A stretch of 14,369 nt of DNA from an uncultured Bacteroidia bacterium (GTDB lineage: Bacteria > Bacteroidota > Bacteroidia > Bacteroidales > UBA932). The stretch spans positions 1-14,369 of the forward strand of contig CACXHM010000102.1 of the NCBI GenBank assembly GCA_902767465.1. Direction: 5' to 3'. The position numbers were made by a program, and so were the translations under genes. This document shows, in pieces, positions 1 through 7,038 of the stretch (the stretch's first letter is position 1; each line of letters starts with the position of its first letter). The notes below the pieces were generated by a model. It searched no databases, was not told where the DNA came from, and saw only the letters and a list, made by a program, of their open reading frames with translations.

Positions 1-549
1 AAATACAGCCCCACCGAGGTCGGTCTCGCCCTCAACTTCAAGAAGGGTTCAACATCCATAATCAAAGCCAATCTCAGCGGTACCGGCAAACTCTCATTCG
101 GGACTGCAAAAGATGAAGAAACCGGAGAGGAATACGTTGAAGGATTCGATGCGATCGGGACCAAAGGGAAGGTCAAGGCAGAAATCAGCCTCCTCGGCAA
201 GGTCAGCCTGAAAGGCTTCCTTAACTGGACCCAAGTTGTAGAAACGTACATCTACTATAACGAAAATCCCCCTAAGACTGAGGAGCAGGCACAGGTAGCA
301 TATGACGAATTGATGAAGTGGGTAGACCTCGGACTTTACATCGATGGTACACGCCAGGGCTATCTTGCTCTTATTCCGGATACTGAAAAAGGCACTCCCG
401 TTCCCATTATCAAGTTCGATGACGGCAGCGAATATCAGTTCCCTGAAGAATACGGACAGGGCATCATTGCACCTATTATGTCGCAGCTCGAAAGCATTCT
501 CTCCGAAATAGAGACCTACATCGACACTATTACCGGAGGCGGCGAATAG
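1..549 (+). CDS. C-terminal part of an unrecognised protein (5' end outside window)
   Basis: The frame is open from base 1 to the TAG at 547-549, giving 182 visible residues. An internal ATG at 310 is in the same frame and is not the real start, because the upstream codons read as ordinary protein continuous with it. The visible part begins with alternating hydrophobic/polar stretches rich in Gly, Lys and Thr (for example LNFKKGSTSIIKANLSG and KAEISLLGKVSLKGFLNW), which suggests beta structure. It then has a Pro/Glu-rich linker, a short Trp/Leu segment, and an acidic helix-like tail ending in TGGGE. I do not recognise the family. It ends 8 nt before the TonB-dependent receptor and is probably co-transcribed with it, so a secreted or surface role linked to that receptor is possible, but this rests on position only. 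Confidence 0.75.
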   Translation, partial: KYSPTEVGLALNFKKGSTSIIKANLSGTGKLSFGTAKDEETGEEYVEGFDAIGTKGKVKAEISLLGKVSLKGFLNWTQVVETYIYYNENPPKTEEQAQVAYDELMKWVDLGLYIDGTRQGYLALIPDTEKGTPVPIIKFDDGSEYQFPEEYGQGIIAPIMSQLESILSEIETYIDTITGGGE

Positions 550-557
550 TTTTCTGA

Positions 558-2543
558 ATGAGACTTAGAGTCTTTCTTATTTTACAGTCTGCGCTTGCGC
601 TCCTGTGTCATGCAGAAGCTTCAGCGCAGACTGATTCTTTACAACTCGACAGCACCGTGGTATCTGCCCGAAGGCGTACCGCGATCATTGCAGCCGGGGC
701 CGGCACACAGACCAGAATAGAGCTTGCCAGGATAAACGTCTTGCCTTCCATCCTCGGGAACTCCGATCCGCTTCATTTTGCCCAGCTGCTGCCCAGCATG
801 CAGAGCTCATCTGAACTCGATGCGGGCGTTCATATCCAGGGCTGCGACCATCAACACAACCTCATCGCCCTGGACGGAGTGCCTGTGTATGGCGCTTCAC
901 ACCTGATGGGGATTTTTTCGGTGTTCAACGCCACCCATTTCGATTCGATGACCTACGGCACCATTGCACCGAACGCCGGAAGGCTCGGCGGAGTGCTGGA
1001 TATGCATGTGCAGAAGGACCTCCCGAAGAATCCTTCCCTCAACGCTTCCGTCGGGCTGCTTTCCGCGCAGGGAACATACAAGGCTCCGCTTGGCAACAGG
1101 GCCGCTCTGGTTCTGTCCGGCCGGCGGTCTTTCATCAATCTTTTATACGGGGGCTTTCTCAAACTCGACAAAACCCCTCTCCGTTACGGATTTGGGGACT
1201 ATAATGCCACGGCTCTTTGGAAACCATCCGAAAAAGACAGGATAGCCCTCAACTTTTATTACGGAAACGACTCCGCTCTCGGAGGCTCCAGCAGAGCCGA
1301 CATCGGGGTTGACCTCTATTGGGGAAACCTGATGACATCACTTGACTGGGAACACGGGAACTTCAGCCAGACGGCATATTACACCTCTTACAAACTCGAC
1401 GCCTTTATTGGCACCCAAAACCAGGAAGCATGGCTCCCTTCGCACATACACACTACGGGATACAAGGCATCGTGGAAATCGGGAGGGCTGCGCATCGGTG
1501 CTGATTTCGCAGCGCATGAAGTGCTGCCGCAGGATCCCCAGGTAAAAGAAGACGACTATCTTTATGATGGAGAGGAAACCATGCACGCCGGCGAAGCCTC
1601 GCTGTCTGCATACTGGAACGGAACCATAGGCTATGCGTTCAGCTATGGCGCCGGACTTACCGGAGGATGGTATCTTTCTCCCGAAAAAAGGAGTTTTCTG
1701 AGCCTGTCTCCCGAAGTGGAAATCGGGTACGACATGTTCCGGGCAGGGAACCTGAAACTTCGCGCAGGCACCCGCAGGCAGAACCTCTATCAGACCGGAC
1801 TCTCCAATCTGGGAATGCCTATGGAATTCTGGCTTCCCGCAGGAAAATACGGAGATCCTCAATGGTCGCTGTATTCTTCTCTTGCCTATAATCTCGAAAT
1901 TTCCAGGGGAGACGCCCGCCTTAGCGCGGAACTCTACTGGAGAGATCTGGGGAACCAGATGGAATACACCGGAGGTGTACTTGAGTTTCTGGACGGAACT
2001 TATTCCCTGGCCCGCTCGATTGAAACGGGAAAAGGTCGCAGTTACGGCGTAAACCTGATGCTTCAGAAACTCACCGGCCGCCTTACAGGATGGGTCGGAT
2101 TATCGGCTGGCAGAAGCCTGCGTACCTTCAATGGCAAAACCTGGCCATCCAACCACGAAAGATTGGTGGAGTTCAATGCCGTAGCAAGCTACAGTATCCG
2201 CAAATGGGACTTCGGGGGCACTTTCCTCGCTGCCGGAGGCACTCCTTTCACCGAACCGCTGGAATATTATCTTCTGAACGGCCAGATGGTTGCAGTATAT
2301 GCCGAGCACAACAACTCCAGGCTTCAGCCATATATCCGCCTCGACCTGAATGCAAAACTTCACCTCAAAGACTGGGGACGCGCCCATCAAGCCCTCAACT
2401 TCTCCGTTTACAATGCTACTCTGCACAAGCAGGAGATTTTTCGCACGGTTCATTCCGACCGCGATAACAATACATTTTCATACGGTCCCCTATATCTCGG
2501 CCTAACGATCCTTCCCTCCGTCAGTTATGAAATCACTTTCTAA
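558..2543 (+). CDS. TonB-dependent outer-membrane receptor, short form without CarboxypepD-like N-domain
   Basis: A 661-aa predicted outer-membrane beta-barrel importer driven by TonB. Residues 1-24 form a signal peptide (hydrophobic core, cleavage near AEASAQ). A TonB-box-like segment, DSTVVSA, follows at 31-37. The plug domain spans about 55-150 and contains NLIALDGVPVYGASHLMGIF (101-120) and GRLGGVLDM (141-149), typical of receptors in the 'QNLILLDGVPVYN' group. The rest alternates aromatic-rich strands and turns and ends in SVSYEITF, a terminal-Phe barrel signature. Many Bacteroidota relatives carry a carboxypeptidase-regulatory-like domain before the plug; here only about 30 residues separate the signal peptide from the plug, so that domain is missing. 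The 3' end overlaps the DUF4249-type lipoprotein gene by 17 nt, a usual pairing for this receptor group. The substrate is unknown. The start at 558 lies 8 nt after the previous stop and gives a good signal peptide. Confidence 0.9.
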   Translation: MRLRVFLILQSALALLCHAEASAQTDSLQLDSTVVSARRRTAIIAAGAGTQTRIELARINVLPSILGNSDPLHFAQLLPSMQSSSELDAGVHIQGCDHQHNLIALDGVPVYGASHLMGIFSVFNATHFDSMTYGTIAPNAGRLGGVLDMHVQKDLPKNPSLNASVGLLSAQGTYKAPLGNRAALVLSGRRSFINLLYGGFLKLDKTPLRYGFGDYNATALWKPSEKDRIALNFYYGNDSALGGSSRADIGVDLYWGNLMTSLDWEHGNFSQTAYYTSYKLDAFIGTQNQEAWLPSHIHTTGYKASWKSGGLRIGADFAAHEVLPQDPQVKEDDYLYDGEETMHAGEASLSAYWNGTIGYAFSYGAGLTGGWYLSPEKRSFLSLSPEVEIGYDMFRAGNLKLRAGTRRQNLYQTGLSNLGMPMEFWLPAGKYGDPQWSLYSSLAYNLEISRGDARLSAELYWRDLGNQMEYTGGVLEFLDGTYSLARSIETGKGRSYGVNLMLQKLTGRLTGWVGLSAGRSLRTFNGKTWPSNHERLVEFNAVASYSIRKWDFGGTFLAAGGTPFTEPLEYYLLNGQMVAVYAEHNNSRLQPYIRLDLNAKLHLKDWGRAHQALNFSVYNATLHKQEIFRTVHSDRDNNTFSYGPLYLGLTILPSVSYEITF

Positions 2544-3354
2544 AATTGTCCTGGCAGCCGCCCTGCTGACCGCCTCGTGCACCACAGTCACAGTGGTGGA
2601 CGAACATCTCGTTGTGGAAGGATGGATAGAAGACGGCGGGGCACCAATGGTGTTCGTGACCTCTTCGCTGGTTGCCGAGCCTCATACATGGAACTGGGAT
2701 GACCTGTCGGACCATATCCTCAATTGGGCAACAGTAAGCATCGACGATGGAGAAAAGACCGTATTCCTCACCGGAACACCGCGCGAGGACCTCTTTCCTC
2801 CCTACGTTTACACAACCTCCAAAATCAAGGGAGAAGCCGGGAAGACATACAAACTGAACGTAAAATATGGCAAGACCGAAGTAAGCGCTGTGACCACGGT
2901 GCCCGCAAAGCAGGAACTAAAAGACATCAGCATCGAAGAAGGCGGGGACGGATATGTCATCAACTGCACCTTCGACGCCAAGCCAGGCAGCCGCTATAAA
3001 TTCTTCAGTAAACGGAAGAACAAAGACAGGATGTTTGTCACCTCTTATCTTGCAATGGCAAACGGAGACACCGATCCCGGAGAAACGCACATGAAAGTCA
3101 ACCGAGGATATGACCTGATGGCCCAGGAGCGTTACAAAATGGGCTTCGATCCCGCAGATACGGTCTATGTCAGGTTCTGTACGGTCGATAAGGAGGGCTT
3201 CGAATTCTGGCATCAGTACGAAGAACTCACCCTCTTCTCGCGCAACCCCCTTGTTCCCGTAACCTCTATGGTCAAAGGGAACATCGAAGGAGGATACGGC
3301 TGCTGGATAGGCTACGGCGCCAGCTACTACACCGTGGAGATTCCGGAGGAATAA
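2527..3354 (+). CDS. DUF4249-type lipoprotein partnered with the TonB-dependent receptor
   Basis: A 275-aa predicted lipoprotein. The N-terminus has a short basic start, a hydrophobic core and a lipobox LTASC with the lipidated Cys at residue 18. The mature part opens with VVDEHLVVEGWIEDGG and continues with FVTSSLVAEPHTW and GKTYKLNVKYG, which matches my knowledge of DUF4249: an N-terminal Ig-like beta-sandwich in Bacteroidota lipoproteins encoded next to TonB-dependent receptors. DUF4249 proteins are often somewhat longer than this. The gene overlaps the receptor by 17 nt in another frame, implying translational coupling and a joint complex at the outer membrane, perhaps as a lid or substrate-capture subunit analogous to SusD. 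That role is inferred, and no ligand can be read from the sequence. Its TAA abuts the stop codon of the convergent glycosidase gene. Confidence 0.82.
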   Translation: MKSLSKIVLAAALLTASCTTVTVVDEHLVVEGWIEDGGAPMVFVTSSLVAEPHTWNWDDLSDHILNWATVSIDDGEKTVFLTGTPREDLFPPYVYTTSKIKGEAGKTYKLNVKYGKTEVSAVTTVPAKQELKDISIEEGGDGYVINCTFDAKPGSRYKFFSKRKNKDRMFVTSYLAMANGDTDPGETHMKVNRGYDLMAQERYKMGFDPADTVYVRFCTVDKEGFEFWHQYEELTLFSRNPLVPVTSMVKGNIEGGYGCWIGYGASYYTVEIPEE

Positions 3355-5604
3355 TTACTCCCAAAGCACGCTGCGCACAGATTCCGCAGGGATGGCCGAT
3401 GCTCCGCCCGGAGCATGGTACAGATCCATTATCTGATAGATATTCCAATGCAGTCGCCGCATCAGGTCTGTGCACTCGGTGTAGAGTTCATAGGAGGGGG
3501 AAATGATGCCCTTGTTGTTCCACCCATAGGTTTCAGAATAATCGTCGGTCATCTGGAACCATTGCCATCCTATGCAGTGGTCGTATGAGATGAGTTTGCG
3601 GGTGAAGTTCTGATAATGCTGCCCCCTGGAAGTCTGCCCTTTCACTATCCATCCTCCTCCCTCACCGGTGTTGCCATACGTAGCACCTCCGAAGGTGGCT
3701 GTTGCGTCGCGGGTGTAGAATTCCGTCACGAAGCAGGGCTTGTCCGGAACCCATGTTTTGAACTGCGAGATGAAATAATCATCGTTAGGCTCCCATACCC
3801 CATAAACGTTCACAGACACGATGTCGCAATATTTCGCGCATGCTTCATGAACCTGTTTCAGTGTTTTGGGTTTGCCGTGCAGGCGTGAACCGAGAATAAG
3901 ATGATTTGGATCGTGCCTGCGGACAGCTTCGGTGGCGGTACGGTAATAGTAGTCGCTGATATCGGAAAGGAAAGCATCGTCCATTGCATTTGTTACGTTG
4001 GCAGCAACAGGCTCTACCCCGTATTTTTCACGCATGAAATTCTCGGCATACGCTTTGGCATAGGCAAAAGCTCTCGGCTTAGATGCCGAAGTATCGAGAG
4101 CGAGCCAGTGCTTAAGGTAAATGGCCGGTGTAGATGCATTTGCAAAGCGGAACTGGAGTTCGTTGTCGAGATAGTAACCCAGGAAGGCTCTGTCATCTTT
4201 GAAGAGAGCAGTGCCATCGGCAGCAAGCTTGTCTATATAATCAAGATAGTCAGGATCGAACATCAGGGCGAAGACACTGCCGTCGGCAGCACTGAAACTC
4301 TTCCCGGTGATGCTGTTATAGTCCCATGAGAAGGTGCGAAGCAGGTATAGTATTTCCACTTGAGAGAGCTGACGTCCAGGAGTAGCGTTGCGCATACGGG
4401 CCTGCACATCTTCTGAATAATTTTCGCGATAGATCCGGATGCGCTTTGGATTGGTAGAATAGAAGTTGAACGCACAGTCGACAAGAGCTTTGTTTGTCCA
4501 TTCGGCCCATTCTGACTGAGTGGCGAATTTCTTCTCATACTCAGCCTGTGCAAGCGCAGATGAAGCCTCCTTCATATAATTGGGAGCCGCACCGTTCATT
4601 CCATGCAGAATGGTTACGTTGCCGTCAGGATTGACACATACCCACCGGCCATTGTATTTTCCTGTCCTCCAAAATCCATCAGTGTTTGTGCTCACATACG
4701 CATCCGGTTTCACTCCCGCATATCCTCCCCAACGATCCAAAGGATCAGCATTGTAACGGGGCATGCGAAGAAGTCCGTCCACGAGGATGGCACTGGCCTT
4801 GCTATAAGAGGCCGTTTCAGCTGTTTTTTTGTATTCAACCGTTGTCTTGACATCGGCCGCTCCGGGAGACCCGGGGGTCATAACAGCATCCGGGAGTATC
4901 ATCTTTAGTTTTTTTGATGCTTCGGCCGGAATGTTGTCCCCTTCGAAAGAAACGGTTGCAAGATTACCTACACCCACAGTGCAAATCTTCTCCCTCAGAT
5001 CTGCCGGCTTAACCACCAGCCATACTGTCTGCCAGTCTTCCGACAGGGTTATTGGAGTAGCGAGGCTGAGAGTATAGTTGCGGTCACCCGTAAAACTGAT
5101 ATCAGAAACCTGCTTCCCTATATGGGCGCTGCCTTTTGCACTGATGCTGATTCCGAGCGGAACAAACTCCTGGCTGAGGTTGAACTGCGGAGGAAAACTG
5201 CGGCTCAGTTCCACTTCGTCGCTGATTCCATATGCATAAAGGGCAAACTCCTGCGCTTCTGCGCCGGCCTGCTCCTGTGAGACTGGAAGGTCCACCCCAG
5301 CCCGCTGGAAACACACACGACTGCCCGCTTCCAAATCCGTAGAAACGGTAAAGGTGCCTGAAGTGGTCCCTTCCCCATCCATGAGTTGAGCCTTTCCTAC
5401 CACATTGTGGCTGGATGGCTCAAGCAGAAGAAGCGTCTCCCCCTTTTCCCAGATACCGGGAGCGGCAATCTCTCCAAGGGCGGCAAAAGTGTTGGCATAT
5501 ACATGTTCGGGTTCAGGGCCAACCGGCTTCTCCGGGCCTTTCCCTGAATTATTGCAGGCGCCCAGCAAGTTTAGGGCGATTATGCATAGGAGCATCTTTT
5601 TCAT
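3355..5604 (-). CDS. Lipoprotein with GH clan A, agarase-like catalytic domain
   Basis: A 749-aa predicted secreted glycoside hydrolase. I place the start at the ATG 5604-5602, which overlaps the preceding gene's TGA as ATGA and gives a clean signal with lipobox LLGAC (Cys17); an in-frame ATG at 5625 only adds MGNRYDK. Residues about 30-240 form a beta-rich domain of unclear family. The catalytic part starts near 300 with TDGFWRTGKYNGRWVCVNPD (308-327), close in style to agarase-type enzymes. The proposed acid/base is Glu482 in GYYLDNELQF and the nucleophile Glu628 in CFVTEFYTRD. SVNVYG (597-602), GWQWFQMTDD (679-688) and NKGIIS (697-702) support a GH-A barrel of GH50-like type. As the last gene of a SusC/D operon it probably cleaves the imported glycan. 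Exact GH family and substrate are not determinable here; a GH5/GH42-like or unclassified GH-A family is also possible. Confidence 0.78.
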   Translation of the reverse strand: MKKMLLCIIALNLLGACNNSGKGPEKPVGPEPEHVYANTFAALGEIAAPGIWEKGETLLLLEPSSHNVVGKAQLMDGEGTTSGTFTVSTDLEAGSRVCFQRAGVDLPVSQEQAGAEAQEFALYAYGISDEVELSRSFPPQFNLSQEFVPLGISISAKGSAHIGKQVSDISFTGDRNYTLSLATPITLSEDWQTVWLVVKPADLREKICTVGVGNLATVSFEGDNIPAEASKKLKMILPDAVMTPGSPGAADVKTTVEYKKTAETASYSKASAILVDGLLRMPRYNADPLDRWGGYAGVKPDAYVSTNTDGFWRTGKYNGRWVCVNPDGNVTILHGMNGAAPNYMKEASSALAQAEYEKKFATQSEWAEWTNKALVDCAFNFYSTNPKRIRIYRENYSEDVQARMRNATPGRQLSQVEILYLLRTFSWDYNSITGKSFSAADGSVFALMFDPDYLDYIDKLAADGTALFKDDRAFLGYYLDNELQFRFANASTPAIYLKHWLALDTSASKPRAFAYAKAYAENFMREKYGVEPVAANVTNAMDDAFLSDISDYYYRTATEAVRRHDPNHLILGSRLHGKPKTLKQVHEACAKYCDIVSVNVYGVWEPNDDYFISQFKTWVPDKPCFVTEFYTRDATATFGGATYGNTGEGGGWIVKGQTSRGQHYQNFTRKLISYDHCIGWQWFQMTDDYSETYGWNNKGIISPSYELYTECTDLMRRLHWNIYQIMDLYHAPGGASAIPAESVRSVLWE
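3399..3416. other. Perfect inverted repeat inside 3' end of the glycosidase gene
   Basis: ATGCTCCG and CGGAGCAT are exact reverse complements separated by two bases, giving a stem of up to 8 bp around a very tight loop. It lies about 45 nt past the stop codon of the plus-strand operon and inside the codons for HAPGGA of the minus-strand enzyme. No T-run follows on either strand, so it is not a canonical intrinsic terminator. It could still slow or stop plus-strand transcription, since the converging genes leave no intergenic room. It may also be chance. Confidence 0.25.
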
Positions 5605-7031
5605 CTTATCGTATCTATTTCCCAATGTACGGAGGCAGACAGGATTTCCCCTGCCTTCGCTTCGTATGCACCCGTGAGGTCGCAGTAAATCTTATTGTAG
5701 GCATTGCCGTTGGTACCACAGAACATGCCTCCCTTCTCTTTCCGGGTGCCGTTGTCTATGACAAGGGCAAAACTGAGTCCGCGTTCCCCATATTCCGTGA
5801 TACGGCTCGTGGCGGCATCCACTCTTGCGAGGGGTGAGCCGGTCTGCCAACCGTCCGAAACGTCAAAGACGTTGAAGGGCAGGTTGTCCTTGATGGCATA
5901 ACGGGTGAGATAATTGTTGGAAGCACTGCCCAGCCAGCGGCGCAGCACGCATAGCATTCCGAACTGTGCCTGCTTGATGGACATATCACGAAGCAGCTTC
6001 ACACTCACGGAGATATGCAGGTCACCGTCTTCAAAACTCCAGCGCCTCGACACTTCCGCCCACGGATCACTGTTGCTGTAGCTTTGGTAGAGCAGAGACT
6101 TCTGGGTCATTTCGACAGTTCCCGCTTTTTTCATGGAGAAGGACGATCCTTCTTCCACGCTTTGCCCGTCTATGCTGATGGAGAGCGCCCGTCCGCCGGC
6201 GTCGGATACAATCTGCTCGAAGCCATGCAGGGTCCCTCCCACATAGGTATAGGTTGAAGGGTTGTCGGCGCGGGGAACGTTTATCGCCATTTCCGCTTCA
6301 CCGTTAAGAAAGAGTGCCGCAGTCTTGCTGAATGCTTCCCCGGATCTGCGGTGAAGTTCCACGGCACCCATTCCCCAATTGTCGTAAAAAGAAGGATACG
6401 CCCCTTCGGAATATGTCCTGTAGCGTTTGTAGAAAGGATAGCAGAGAAAGTTTCCGTCGTCACCCGTGCTTACATAGATTTCCATACGGGATGCGCTTTT
6501 GCTTACGTACAGGTCTGGACGACGCTCCCGCGGAATATCGAGTACACTCCCGTCGGAAAACTGAAAGCGAACCTTTCTCGGTCCGTCCAGAGCGTTTACA
6601 AGATAAACGTCCCCGGAGGCAGCGTCGAAATTGGCCGGAGTGGCACGTTCGCGGGTCGCTTCGCCGTCTTTGTACCAGAAGCCGTCGGCTCCTACCGTGT
6701 AATATGGAATACCTATGTATTTGTAGTCGCTCCGATGTCCGTTCACGTAAAGGTAGTCATCGGCTCCCACCGTGACATAGCCATGATTGAAATTATCGAA
6801 AGCAATGCTTCCTCCAGAAAGAAAGGAGACGGTAAATATGCCGTCGGAAGTCATTTCAATGTCGGTAATGACATCACTTTCGAACGGCGCGAACGCACTT
6901 CGAAGCACCAGATTTGTACGGACCTCCGTCTCCGGAGCCGGGCCGGGGCCCGGTTCCGGAGGGGTGGTTCCGTGATGACATCCTGCCAGCAAGAGCAGGA
7001 CCGCGACAAAAACTGTCATCTGCCTTCTCAT
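5601..7031 (-). CDS. Lipoprotein with TVGAD-type repeats and a carbohydrate-type beta-sandwich, function unknown
   Basis: A 476-aa predicted lipoprotein. I prefer the ATG at 7031-7029, 7 nt after the previous stop, because it gives MRRQ plus a hydrophobic core and lipobox LLAGC (Cys18); an in-frame ATG at 7055 would overlap the upstream gene and adds eight residues. A Pro/Gly-rich linker follows the Cys. Two related short repeats, YVTVGADDYLYVNG (85-98) and YYTVGADGFWYKDG (110-123), resemble the repeat units of DUF4988-like Bacteroidota surface proteins. Residues about 190-476 look like an all-beta fold: DNWGMGAVELHRRSGEAF, GGTLHGFEQIV and VSRRWSFEDGDLHISVSV recall a mutarotase-like or glycosidase-associated beta-sandwich. 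No catalytic motif is evident. It overlaps the GH-A gene by 4 nt (ATGA), so the two products are probably made in coupled amounts. It may bind glycan or be an uncharacterised lyase or hydrolase; this is inference. Confidence 0.8.
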   Translation of the reverse strand: MRRQMTVFVAVLLLLAGCHHGTTPPEPGPGPAPETEVRTNLVLRSAFAPFESDVITDIEMTSDGIFTVSFLSGGSIAFDNFNHGYVTVGADDYLYVNGHRSDYKYIGIPYYTVGADGFWYKDGEATRERATPANFDAASGDVYLVNALDGPRKVRFQFSDGSVLDIPRERRPDLYVSKSASRMEIYVSTGDDGNFLCYPFYKRYRTYSEGAYPSFYDNWGMGAVELHRRSGEAFSKTAALFLNGEAEMAINVPRADNPSTYTYVGGTLHGFEQIVSDAGGRALSISIDGQSVEEGSSFSMKKAGTVEMTQKSLLYQSYSNSDPWAEVSRRWSFEDGDLHISVSVKLLRDMSIKQAQFGMLCVLRRWLGSASNNYLTRYAIKDNLPFNVFDVSDGWQTGSPLARVDAATSRITEYGERGLSFALVIDNGTRKEKGGMFCGTNGNAYNKIYCDLTGAYEAKAGEILSASVHWEIDTIR

Positions 7032-7038
7032 AAAAGGA

